The position numbers were made by a program, and so were the translations under genes. From contig DASUDX010000065.1 in the NCBI GenBank assembly GCA_036275365.1, forward strand, positions 1-8,457: a DNA stretch of 8,457 bases. Reading direction: 5' to 3'. Shown in pieces: positions 1 to 6,151 of this stretch (positions are counted from its first letter, which is position 1; every line of letters starts with the position of its first letter). The notes under the pieces are model-generated. The model was given only the letters and a program-made list of their open reading frames with translations, was not told the origin of the DNA and did not search any database. Origin of the DNA: DASUDX01 sp036275365 (GTDB lineage: Bacteria; Pseudomonadota; Gammaproteobacteria; Nevskiales; Nevskiaceae).

Positions 1-1074
1 CAGATTGGCGGCGGTGGTGTAGCGGGCGGCGTAGCTGAAGATGCTCTTGTCCGGCGTGTCCTCGCTGTACTGGTCGAGCTGGGCCACCCAGCGCTCGATA
101 TGCGGGATCACCCCCGGGTCCACCGCGAACACCAGCACCACATTGAGCGCCGAGACCGGCAGCAGGATGATCGGATAGCGCGCCCCCGGCTGGGTCGGTG
201 ACCAGTTGACCGGCGGCATCGAGTAGCCCTCGGCGGCGAGGATCTCGGTGAGGCGCTTGGCGAGCTCCTCCGCCGACCAATAGGTGGGAGCGAAGCGCGC
301 ACTGGCGCGTCCGGCCATCAGCGGCCGATCGAGAATCTTGATGGCCTCCACCGCGGCCGCCACATGCTCCGGCGACCCGCTGAGCACCACGGCATTGCGG
401 GCGGCGTCCTCCTTGACCGCTACCCGGCCCTCGAAAAGCGTGCTGATCCAGCCGGCCACCTCGTTGTTGCGCACCGCCCCGAGCTCGACCAGCTGGAACA
501 GCGGGCGCAGGCTCTGCGGGGTCTCCGGCAGGGCCGCGCCGCGGGCAATCTCCGGCAGATAGCCGGCGCGGCTGGAATCCGCGGCCACCCGCACCAGCTC
601 GCCCTCGTCGATCAGGGCCACGCCATAGGACTTCAGCAGCTGCTGCACCGCATCGGCCACCTGCCGGCGGGTCTGCCCGGGCGGCATGCGGAAGGTCACC
701 ACATCGCGGCGCTGCATCACCTCGGGATCGACCGTGACATTGCGGCCGAGGATGTCGGCCAGCACGGTCTGCACCAGGGCGGCGAGCGGCACCTGATCGA
801 AGGTGGCGTACTCGCTGAGTCCGCCCTCGTTGCGCACCTGGATGCGCCCCCCGCCTTCGCCGACCGTGCTGCGGCTGCGTCCGCCGGGCACGGTCGGGGG
901 CGGTGCCGGCTCGCGGGTCAGGGCGGCCTCGCCGGTGATCACCCCTGCCGCATCGCTGCGTGGCGTGAACACCATCGGCGGCGGCAGCAGCGGATCGCTG
1001 GCACAGGCGGCCAGCAGCGCGGCGGCCAGGGGCAGGAGCAGGATGCGGTGCGGCTGAGGGGGATGGGTGTTCAT
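1..1074 (-). CDS. gspD: Type II secretion secretin GspD, lipoprotein type (3' end cut by window edge)
   Basis: The frame is open from ATG 1074 to the left edge, giving the first 358 residues of the outer-membrane secretin; the membrane barrel and stop lie outside. Residues 7-23 are a signal peptide ending in a lipobox LAAC, with Cys24 as the predicted lipidated residue; Ala25 follows, with no inner-membrane retention Asp. A Pro/Gly-rich linker runs to about residue 80. Then come the periplasmic rings: N0 about 90-166 (ATFDQVPLAALVQTVLADIL, VTVDPEV, VALIDEGELVRV); N1 about 186-250 (LFQLVELGAV, AGWISTLF, ARNAVVLSGSPEHV); N2 about 258-335 with an inserted loop (GYSMPPVNWSPTQPGA); and the start of N3 (SIFSYAARYTTAANL). 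N1-N3 bind cargo and pseudopilus; N0 docks the HR domain of the GspC-like neighbour. The lipobox suggests targeting without a separate pilotin. Start is fixed by the ATGA overlap with the gspC-like stop. No ribosome-binding site is clear, so coupling is likely. Confidence 0.95.
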   Translation of the reverse strand, partial: MNTHPPQPHRILLLPLAAALLAACASDPLLPPPMVFTPRSDAAGVITGEAALTREPAPPPTVPGGRSRSTVGEGGGRIQVRNEGGLSEYATFDQVPLAALVQTVLADILGRNVTVDPEVMQRRDVVTFRMPPGQTRRQVADAVQQLLKSYGVALIDEGELVRVAADSSRAGYLPEIARGAALPETPQSLRPLFQLVELGAVRNNEVAGWISTLFEGRVAVKEDAARNAVVLSGSPEHVAAAVEAIKILDRPLMAGRASARFAPTYWSAEELAKRLTEILAAEGYSMPPVNWSPTQPGARYPIILLPVSALNVVLVFAVDPGVIPHIERWVAQLDQYSEDTPDKSIFSYAARYTTAANL

Positions 1075-1523
1075 GAGGGACGGTTGACCGGTATCCACAC
1101 GCGCTGGCCTTGGGGGTCGCCCACCTGCACACGGTGGCGGTCGATGGTGAGGATGGTACGACCGTCCGGCAGTGCTTCGCCGTTGCCGAGCTTGCCCACG
1201 CTGCCGTCGTCGCGCTGGATCAGCGCATAGCGGCGGCCGCCGAAGCCGTAGACCCCGAGCAGGCGCCAGCCAGCGGTCGCCCCGGCCGCTTCGTCGGTCA
1301 CCGCCAGGGTGGTCTCGCGCTGGCCCCAGAGATCGGACAGCAGCAGCAGCTGGACATCCGCCTCGCCACTGCTGCGTTCGGGCAGGCTCGGCAGCGCCGG
1401 ATAGGATTCCGGCACCACCGGGGCCAGCCGCCCGCCGGGGTTGCGCGGCAGCAGCAGGATCAGCGCCACGGTCAGGCTCAGGGCGAGCAGCCAGAGGGCG
1501 GCCAGGCGTCGCGACTCGCTCAT
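1071..1523 (-). CDS. gspC: Short GspC-like (GspN/XpsN-position) inner-membrane protein with HR domain
   Basis: A 150-aa bitopic protein between gspM and gspD. It has a short cytoplasmic start, one membrane segment at about 7-26 (LAALWLLALSLTVALILLLP), a proline-rich linker (about 28-52), and a periplasmic domain over about 84-146. The block WRLLGVYGFGGRRYALIQ, then GSVGKLGNGEALPDGRTILTIDRHRVQV, fits the homology-region (HR) fold of GspC, which contacts the N0 domain of the secretin. The PDZ or coiled-coil region found after HR in classical GspC is absent: the chain ends right after HR. Its place next to the secretin and at the end of the operon matches the gene called N (xpsN) in Xanthomonas-type operons, which acts as a GspC equivalent, so gspN is an alternative name. 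GGAGG lies three bases before ATG 1523, and the ATGA overlap with gspM suggests translational coupling. Its own stop overlaps the gspD start. Confidence 0.82.
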   Translation of the reverse strand: MSESRRLAALWLLALSLTVALILLLPRNPGGRLAPVVPESYPALPSLPERSSGEADVQLLLLSDLWGQRETTLAVTDEAAGATAGWRLLGVYGFGGRRYALIQRDDGSVGKLGNGEALPDGRTILTIDRHRVQVGDPQGQRVWIPVNRPS

Positions 1524-2104
1524 TCGACCTCCATCCGGGCGCCGACCAGAAACAGCGCATTCACCTGCAGCTCGACGCTCGCCGGCTGGCCGGCCCGCCA
1601 CTGCAGCTGGTCGATCCACAGCCAGCGCGGATCGGATTCGACCAGCGCCAGCAGATCGGCCAGGCGGGCCACATCGGTGTTCAGGCGCAGCCGCGCGCGG
1701 CCAACGCGGAACTCGGCAGGCAGCGGGGGCTGGCCGGCAGCGGCATCGGCGCTTTCGATCCGCACCTCCATCTCGCTGGCACGCAAGCCCAGCTCGGCCA
1801 GCTGCTGATTGAGCCAGTCCTGCAGCACCGCCTGCAGCCGGCCCTCGCTTTCCTCCCGCCAGGCGCGCTCGCGGTAGCGGGCCAGCAGGTTGACCGCCTC
1901 CTGCTGGATCTGCGGCCATTGATCGGCTTCGCGCAGCTGCTCCAGCCGCGCCCACTCGCGTGCGGCGCGCAGCCTTTGCTTCTCCTGCTGAGCCACTGCT
2001 TCATCGAGGGTCAGCAGCGCCGCCACCCAGACCAGCAGACCGGCCAGCAGCAGGCCCGCCTGCAAGCGACGGTTGCTGCGCACCTCGCTGCGCCAGTCAG
2101 CCAT
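1520..2104 (-). CDS. gspM: Type II secretion platform protein GspM
   Basis: A 194-aa protein placed after gspL, as GspM usually is. GspM is a small bitopic inner-membrane protein that dimerises with GspL. Residues 1-13 are short and basic; one membrane segment follows at about 14-33 (LQAGLLLAGLLVWVAALLTL). A long charged helix, probably coiled coil, runs over about 35-90, rich in Gln, Glu, Arg and Leu. The C-terminal 100 residues alternate strands and helices compatible with a ferredoxin-like fold (RASEMEVRIES, VARLADLLALVESDPRWLWIDQLQW, VELQVNALFLV). Primary sequence of GspM is poorly conserved, so topology, size and position carry the assignment. ATG 2104 has GGAG seven bases upstream and overlaps the gspL stop by eight bases. 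The frame extends farther upstream, but only as a shadow of gspL. It ends in an ATGA overlap with the next gene. Confidence 0.9.
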   Translation of the reverse strand: MADWRSEVRSNRRLQAGLLLAGLLVWVAALLTLDEAVAQQEKQRLRAAREWARLEQLREADQWPQIQQEAVNLLARYRERAWREESEGRLQAVLQDWLNQQLAELGLRASEMEVRIESADAAAGQPPLPAEFRVGRARLRLNTDVARLADLLALVESDPRWLWIDQLQWRAGQPASVELQVNALFLVGARMEVE

Positions 2105-3290
2105 TGACCGGCTCCAGCGGGATGACCTCGGCCGCCCCGTCGCCGGGCAGCGGCACGGCCTGGGGCAGCGGAGCGGCCGCCGGAGGGGCCGCCGGTGCCG
2201 GCCCAGGGGCCCGTGGGCCCACCTCGGCAACCAGCACCAGCACATCGGGGTCGCCGGCTTCCGGCTGCTCGCGCAGCCGCGCCAGCCAGCCACCGTTCTC
2301 GAGAGCGCTGACGAAGGCCGCGCGCGAAGCCCCGGCCGGCATCCTCAGCTTGAGACGCAGGCTGCGTCCCTGCAGCTGCAGCTCCTCGACACGGGTGCCG
2401 GTCGAGGGCAGCTGTTCGGTGAGATGGCCCAGCAGCAGCAGGACCGGGACCGGATTGACGGCCTGATCGAAGGCCTGCAGCGCGGGCAGCAGGCGCAGGG
2501 TCTGCTCGCGCGCGGCGACGATGCCGGCCGCCTGCTCGCTGACCGCCTGGCTGCGCGCCTCGAGTTCACGGGTCTCCCCGCGCAGGCTGAGGTAATCCCG
2601 CAGCAGGGCGGCGCTGAAGGCGATCAGGATGAACAGACCCGCCGCCAGCAGGCCGGCGGCCAGACGCTGCAGGGGCAGACGGGGGCGAGACAGCCGCTGC
2701 AGGGCCGGTCCGGCGTCGAGCAGGGCTGCGCGCCGCCGCGGCGGCAGCGGCACCGGGCCCGGCGGCTGCCCACAGGACCGGCAGAACAACGCCCACTCGC
2801 CCTCCCCAGGGGTCTGCATCCACCAGCGACTGGCGCGCAGGCCCTGGGCGTCCCACCACTCTCCCTCGACGCCCTCCAGGGCTTCGAACAGGTGCAGGCC
2901 GGGCGCCGGACGGGCGCAGGCCAGCGTTTCCGGATAGACCCGTCCCGGCGGCGGCAGGCCCACCGAGCGGCAGCGCTCGAGCAGGGCCGCCTGATCCCAG
3001 GCCCAGACCCAGGCCACGCCGTCCTGCCAGCGCGCCACGGCATCGCTCTGGGCGAAGGGCTGCCAGCCGAGCAGCTGCACTTTCAGATAGGCCGCGATCT
3101 GGCCCTCGTTGAGCCCTGCCGGCAGGTCGTAGCGACGGAACCGGCACAGCGAGCGCGCCAGGACATGCGCCGCGCGGCCGCCAGCCGGAGCCACCTGCAC
3201 GCCGTCGCGGACGTGCACATGGCTGCTCTCAAGCCGGGGCGGAGGCTGCCAGTACGACCGGAAGGTCTGGGACAGGGGCGTCGCTCGCAT
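2097..3290 (-). CDS. gspL: Type II secretion inner-membrane platform protein GspL
   Basis: A 397-aa bitopic protein, close to usual GspL length. In the family the cytoplasmic part (here about 1-205) binds the ATPase GspE and the periplasmic part pairs with GspM. One membrane segment lies at about 208-230 (LQRLAAGLLAAGLFILIAFSAALL). A helical, coiled-coil-like stretch follows (about 231-275), then a ferredoxin-like fold of the PilN/GspL kind (about 280-357), with LLLLGHLTEQLP and VEELQLQGRSLRLKLRM as its clearest blocks. The cytoplasmic part is divergent and richer in Trp than expected; RRYDLPAG, WQPFA and WVWAWD are its landmarks. A Pro/Ala-rich tail (about 359-397) extends past the fold and is unusual. 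ATG 3290 overlaps gspK by 62 bases. GTG 3218, ten bases after the gspK stop and preceded by GAGAG, is a credible alternative giving 373 aa. A TTG at 3293 is less likely. Confidence 0.88.
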   Translation of the reverse strand: MRATPLSQTFRSYWQPPPRLESSHVHVRDGVQVAPAGGRAAHVLARSLCRFRRYDLPAGLNEGQIAAYLKVQLLGWQPFAQSDAVARWQDGVAWVWAWDQAALLERCRSVGLPPPGRVYPETLACARPAPGLHLFEALEGVEGEWWDAQGLRASRWWMQTPGEGEWALFCRSCGQPPGPVPLPPRRRAALLDAGPALQRLSRPRLPLQRLAAGLLAAGLFILIAFSAALLRDYLSLRGETRELEARSQAVSEQAAGIVAAREQTLRLLPALQAFDQAVNPVPVLLLLGHLTEQLPSTGTRVEELQLQGRSLRLKLRMPAGASRAAFVSALENGGWLARLREQPEAGDPDVLVLVAEVGPRAPGPAPAAPPAAAPLPQAVPLPGDGAAEVIPLEPVNG

Positions 3291-4200
3291 CAAGGAAGGA
3301 TCGGGGGATGCGCCGCAGCCGGAGGATCTTCCAGGGCGTATCCGGTGAGCCGGGAGTCAGCATCAGATGATATTCCATCGCCAGCGGGACCTCCTGATGC
3401 CAGAGCCGCAGGCGATAGAACAGCCCGGGATAGAAGCCGGGCGGATCGTTGTCGACCACGATCCCGCTCAGCTGCAGCACCTGGGCGGCGCTGGCCAGCG
3501 GCTGCTGTTCGCGCCAGTCCAGCAACCGGCGCACCCCCTCCGGACTGGCCCCTGGCATCGCCAGCAGGATCGCCGCGGGAGCGGTGTTGGGATTGAGCCA
3601 GCCATCGCGCACCACCGAGAACCAGCGGTCCGGATCCTCGACCAGACGCGGCTGCGCCCGCCAGGCCGGGATGTTGCGCAGCTCGTCGGCCGCCAGCGGC
3701 CAGTCGTTGCGCGGCGGGGGCAGGCCCGCCTCTGCATAGGCCTCGGCTTCCGCGCCCTGCAGACGGTGGAGCGAATCCCGGTCCTGATAATCGGCAAGCT
3801 GGTCGATCAGCGGCTCGATCTGCTCGTCGGCGATCCCCTGCTGCAGCAGCCAGCGGCGCAGCACGGGCAGGTCGGGCTGCACCAGGCTGATCAGTCCGCG
3901 CTCGTCCTGCAGGCTCAGCCGGACCCGCCCGTAGGCGTAGGCACGCCCATCGATGCGCAGACGCGCCGGGCCTTCACCAAAGCCGAGCGGCGTCAGCGGC
4001 TGGGTGACCAGATGAAAGAGCAGCTGCTCGCGCGCGTCGGCGAGCTCGCCCTCGGCCTCGGTCCAGTCCACCCAGCGCTGCAGGGAGGCGCGTCCCTCGC
4101 CGGCGCGCAGATCAATGCGGCTGGCAATCAGCGTGAGCAGCACCAGTCCGAGCAGGCAGCTGAGCAGCACATAGCCCGGGCTCGGCGGAGCCGGCCTCAT
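3229..4200 (-). CDS. gspK: Type II secretion minor pseudopilin GspK
   Basis: A 323-aa protein, the size expected for GspK, the bulky pseudopilin at the pseudopilus tip. The leader is short (residues 1-9, ending PSPG), followed by YVLLSCLLGLVLLTLIA. The +5 position is Ser14 rather than Glu, consistent with GspK being the pseudopilin that lacks the conserved glutamate. Family blocks seen in order: LQDERGLISL (97-106), the helical region LIDQLADYQDRD (131-142), RNDWPLAADELRNIPAW (164-180), and NPNTAPAAILLAMPG (203-217) with following helices typical of the helix-hairpin-helix-like domain. ATG 4200 is chosen because it forms an ATGA overlap with the gspJ stop and gives a normal leader. The reading frame stays open far upstream, but only as a shadow of gspJ. 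The 3' end probably overlaps gspL by 62 bases. Confidence 0.95.
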   Translation of the reverse strand: MRPAPPSPGYVLLSCLLGLVLLTLIASRIDLRAGEGRASLQRWVDWTEAEGELADAREQLLFHLVTQPLTPLGFGEGPARLRIDGRAYAYGRVRLSLQDERGLISLVQPDLPVLRRWLLQQGIADEQIEPLIDQLADYQDRDSLHRLQGAEAEAYAEAGLPPPRNDWPLAADELRNIPAWRAQPRLVEDPDRWFSVVRDGWLNPNTAPAAILLAMPGASPEGVRRLLDWREQQPLASAAQVLQLSGIVVDNDPPGFYPGLFYRLRLWHQEVPLAMEYHLMLTPGSPDTPWKILRLRRIPRSFLDASDAPVPDLPVVLAASAPA

Positions 4201-4826
4201 GGAGAGACCCCGGCGCGGCCGATCATCGGGTTCTGCGAGGCGGCGATGCTGACCATCAGATCGAGGTCCTGCTCGACCTCGAGACGGATGGCACGGGGCA
4301 GGGCGAGCAGATCGGCGATCTGCCGTTCCGCCGCATCCACTGGCTCGGGGGGCCACTGATCGAGCCAGCGGCCATCCCGATGCCGGTACTGCCACCGCGC
4401 CGGGCCGGCAAGACGCGCCAGCGGAACGGGGCGCGGGTTGGCCGAGGCATCCTCGCCGACCAGCTCCAGCCGCGAGCCATCTCCCTCGCGGACGATCCGC
4501 AGGCGAAGCCAGCGCCCGCCGCCCACCGGTTCCGTCGCCTCGGCCGGGAACCAGCCCTGCAGGTGCTCCGCGGTGCCTTCGAAGCGTCGAGGATCCTCGC
4601 GGTTGACGGTGGCGAGGCTGGCGAGCAGCAGCCGCAGGCGCGCCTGTTCCAGCTGGCGTTCGGCCTGCGGCCCGCGGGCATCGGCGAGGCGGCGCTCGGT
4701 CTGGGCGCTGAACCACAGCGCCTGCCAGACCAGACCGATCACGCTGGCCACCAGCACCAGGGTGACCAGCATCTCGATCAGGGTGAAGCCAGGCGCGGCG
4801 GGCCGTCGCTCAGTCACCGGCGGCAC
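4197..4826 (-). CDS. gspJ: Type II secretion minor pseudopilin GspJ
   Basis: A 209-aa minor pseudopilin; J is the largest-but-one pseudopilin and binds I and K at the tip. The motif PG/FTLIEMLVTLVLVASVIGLVW begins at residue 12, with cleavage after Gly13, Glu18 as the +5 residue, and a helix to about residue 38. The C-terminal domain carries stretches usual in GspJ: EGTAEHLQGWF (about 83-93), a strand pair around RLRIVREGDGSRLELV, and WQYRHRDGRWLDQWP. Two GTG codons compete as start, 4826 and 4817; the second gives 206 aa and an overlap of only eight bases with gspI. I give the longer form, and the mature protein is the same. It ends in an ATGA overlap with gspK. Confidence 0.93.
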   Translation of the reverse strand: MPPVTERRPAAPGFTLIEMLVTLVLVASVIGLVWQALWFSAQTERRLADARGPQAERQLEQARLRLLLASLATVNREDPRRFEGTAEHLQGWFPAEATEPVGGGRWLRLRIVREGDGSRLELVGEDASANPRPVPLARLAGPARWQYRHRDGRWLDQWPPEPVDAAERQIADLLALPRAIRLEVEQDLDLMVSIAASQNPMIGRAGVSP

Positions 4827-5250
4827 CGCCCAGGTCGAGCGGATCGCGCTCCTGTCCGATGCGCAGCCGCAGGCTGCGCTCGATCAGCTCGCCACGGTCG
4901 TCGCGCAGCCATAGCTCGACCTGATAGAGGGCGACACGGAACGGGGTGCGGGTGCCACCGGGAAGGGGCTGCACCTCGCGCGGGCTCTCCAGCGGGCGGG
5001 CCCGCCATTCCAGCACCAGGCCCTCATCGAGGCGCTGCTGTCCCTGGGGGGCGCTCATCGGGTTCAGGCTGTCCAGCCACTGCTCGGCCAGCTGGCGCTG
5101 GCGCAGGCGCTGCTCGCGCAGCTCCAGGGCGGACAGGCTGCGCAGACTGGTGTTGATCCAGCTGTAGAGCACCAGGGTGCCCGATACCAGCAGGGTCAGC
5201 GCCACGACGGCCTCCAGCAGGCCGAATCCCGACGGGAGCCCGCGCCTCAC
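4810..5250 (-). CDS. gspI: Type II secretion minor pseudopilin GspI
   Basis: A 146-aa pseudopilin that in the family forms the I-J-K complex capping the pseudopilus. The prepilin signal is MRRGLPSG/FGLLEAVVALTLL: cleavage after Gly8, Glu13 as the +5 residue, and a hydrophobic helix over about 9-30. The LLEAVVAL block is typical of GspI, although FG replaces the usual FT. A charged helix rich in Arg, Gln and Leu follows (about 41-60, ending AEQWLDSL), then beta-rich sequence. The start is GTG 5250, which shares the GTGA overlap with the gspH stop; ATG or GTG starts farther upstream would give an unlikely leader of 50 or more residues. The stop at 4810 lies inside the start of gspJ, so translation is probably coupled. 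Confidence 0.93.
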   Translation of the reverse strand: MRRGLPSGFGLLEAVVALTLLVSGTLVLYSWINTSLRSLSALELREQRLRQRQLAEQWLDSLNPMSAPQGQQRLDEGLVLEWRARPLESPREVQPLPGGTRTPFRVALYQVELWLRDDRGELIERSLRLRIGQERDPLDLGGAAGD

Positions 5251-5702
5251 GGCCGGCCTTCGGGCTGTCGATCGAGCCGGCCATTGGGAGCGGTGATCCG
5301 CCACACGGCAACGGCACGGCTCCCCTCCATGACCGCGATCTCCCCACCACCGGTGTAGCCCAGGCTGCTGTAGTGGACCGGCGTCGAGGTACGCAGCGTC
5401 CACGCCCGGCCAAGCTGCCCGGCGGGATCGAGGGCCTGGTCGAGATGCAGCGAACGGCCCTCGAAGAAGGCCTGCTCGGGCAGCCGTTCGATCGCCAGTG
5501 CCAGCGCGTCCAGCGCGGCGCGTTCCTCGGCGGCCTCGGCCCAGCGCATCAGCCGCGGCGCAGTGACCCCGGTGGCCAGGGCCAGCAGGGCCATCACCAC
5601 CAGCAGTTCCAGCAGCGTGAATCCGCGGGCAACCGGACGCCGCGAGCGATCGGGGGACCGCCCGCTAGCGCTGGGCGGGAAGGATGCCGATATCGGCCGC
5701 AT
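5247..5702 (-). CDS. gspH: Type II secretion minor pseudopilin GspH
   Basis: A 151-aa minor pseudopilin placed between gspG and gspI, as GspH usually is. GspH joins the tip complex with I, J and K to the GspG fibre. The prepilin motif ARG/FTLLELLVV sits at residues 25-36, with Gly27 before the cut and Glu32 as the +5 glutamate. The hydrophobic helix follows to about residue 46. Beyond it the sequence is divergent, with an amphipathic helix (AEERAALDALALAIERL) and a short beta-rich end, so the H assignment rests mainly on order and size. The 27-residue leader is long and rich in Pro, Ser and Arg. No ATG, GTG or TTG lies between 5702 and the motif, so ATG 5702 is the nearest usable start. GAAGG, about 12 bases upstream inside gspG, may serve as a ribosome-binding site. 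It overlaps gspG by 38 bases, and its TGA stop overlaps the gspI GTG start by two bases. Confidence 0.9.
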   Translation of the reverse strand: MRPISASFPPSASGRSPDRSRRPVARGFTLLELLVVMALLALATGVTAPRLMRWAEAAEERAALDALALAIERLPEQAFFEGRSLHLDQALDPAGQLGRAWTLRTSTPVHYSSLGYTGGGEIAVMEGSRAVAVWRITAPNGRLDRQPEGRP

Positions 5703-6108
5703 CGCCTTCGCCACCTTCCTGGCCGTCAGCGCCCAGCGAATAAAGCGCGAAGGGTTGCCCGTTGGCGCCGGGGATCGCATAGCGATAGTCATTGCCCCAG
5801 GGATCGGCGGGAACGCTGTCCTCGAGATAGGGGCCGCGCCATTTGGCGGCCGCCGCGGGATCGGCAGGCGGGTTGTCGAGCAGGGCCAGACCCTCGGCGG
5901 CGCTGGGCAGCCGGCCCAGGTCCAGCCGCAGGGTCTCCACCGCGCCGCGCAGCATCTTGGCCTGGGCCTGCGCGGCCTGAACCTTGGACGCATCCAGTCG
6001 GGAAAACAGCTTGGGACCCACCAGCCCCGCCAGCAGGCCGATGATCACCATCACCACCAGCAGCTCGAGCAGGGTGAAGCCGCGTACGGAAAGAGGCAAG
6101 CGATGCAT
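5665..6108 (-). CDS. gspG: Type II secretion major pseudopilin GspG
   Basis: This 147-aa protein is the main subunit of the periplasmic pseudopilus that pushes folded cargo through the secretin. A short basic leader (residues 1-10, ending SVRG) precedes the type III signal FTLLELLVV. The prepilin peptidase would cut after Gly10, exposing Phe+1 with Glu+5 at residue 15. The hydrophobic helix spans about 11-33. The C-terminal part has the hallmark GspG block VPADPWGNDYRY, then LYSLGADGQEGGEGDAADIG, which matches the family's calcium-binding loop. Length is normal for GspG. ATG 6108 is chosen because it gives a normal leader; upstream in-frame starts would lie inside the preceding gene. The ribosome-binding site is weak. 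The gap to the upstream gene is 43 bases and holds a hairpin; the 3' end overlaps gspH by 38 bases. GspE and GspF genes, often directly upstream, are absent here. Confidence 0.96.
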   Translation of the reverse strand: MHRLPLSVRGFTLLELLVVMVIIGLLAGLVGPKLFSRLDASKVQAAQAQAKMLRGAVETLRLDLGRLPSAAEGLALLDNPPADPAAAAKWRGPYLEDSVPADPWGNDYRYAIPGANGQPFALYSLGADGQEGGEGDAADIGILPAQR

Positions 6109-6126
6109 CGTAGGGATCCAGGAAAC

Positions 6127-6147
6127 CGGCGGGCACCATGCCCGCCG
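6127..6147 (-). terminator. GC-rich intergenic hairpin, weak terminator or attenuator
   Basis: CGGCGGGC and GCCCGCCG form a perfect 8-bp stem with a 5-base loop. It starts five bases past the stop of the surface-protein gene and ends 18 bases before gspG. The minus-strand sequence after it is GTTTCC, a poor T-run, so full termination is unlikely. Partial termination or 3'-end protection of the upstream message would let the surface protein be made in excess over the secretion machine. That role is inferred. Confidence 0.5.
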
Positions 6148-6151
6148 TCGC

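Noticed and set aside
364..1230. Long plus-strand open frames, for example 364-1230, 1172-2107, 2073-3596 and 3367-4359
   Set aside because: They lie fully antisense to clear T2SS genes, have no family motifs, and have the Arg/Pro/Gln/His-rich make-up of shadow frames in GC-rich DNA.
2201..2220. GGGCCC-GT-GGGCCC dyad as a regulatory hairpin
   Set aside because: It lies in the coding sequence of a Pro/Ala-rich tail where such GC repeats follow from codon use; no further support for a site.
4201..4716. Upstream in-frame extension of gspK (172 extra codons)
   Set aside because: It lies inside gspJ, is Arg/Pro-rich, and would bury the prepilin leader in the middle of the protein. ATG 4200 gives a normal leader and an ATGA overlap.
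5247..6108. Type IV pilus pilins instead of T2SS pseudopilins
   Set aside because: GspG carries the T2SS-specific calcium loop and DPWGN block, and the full I-J-K-L-M order with an adjacent secretin fits only a T2SS.
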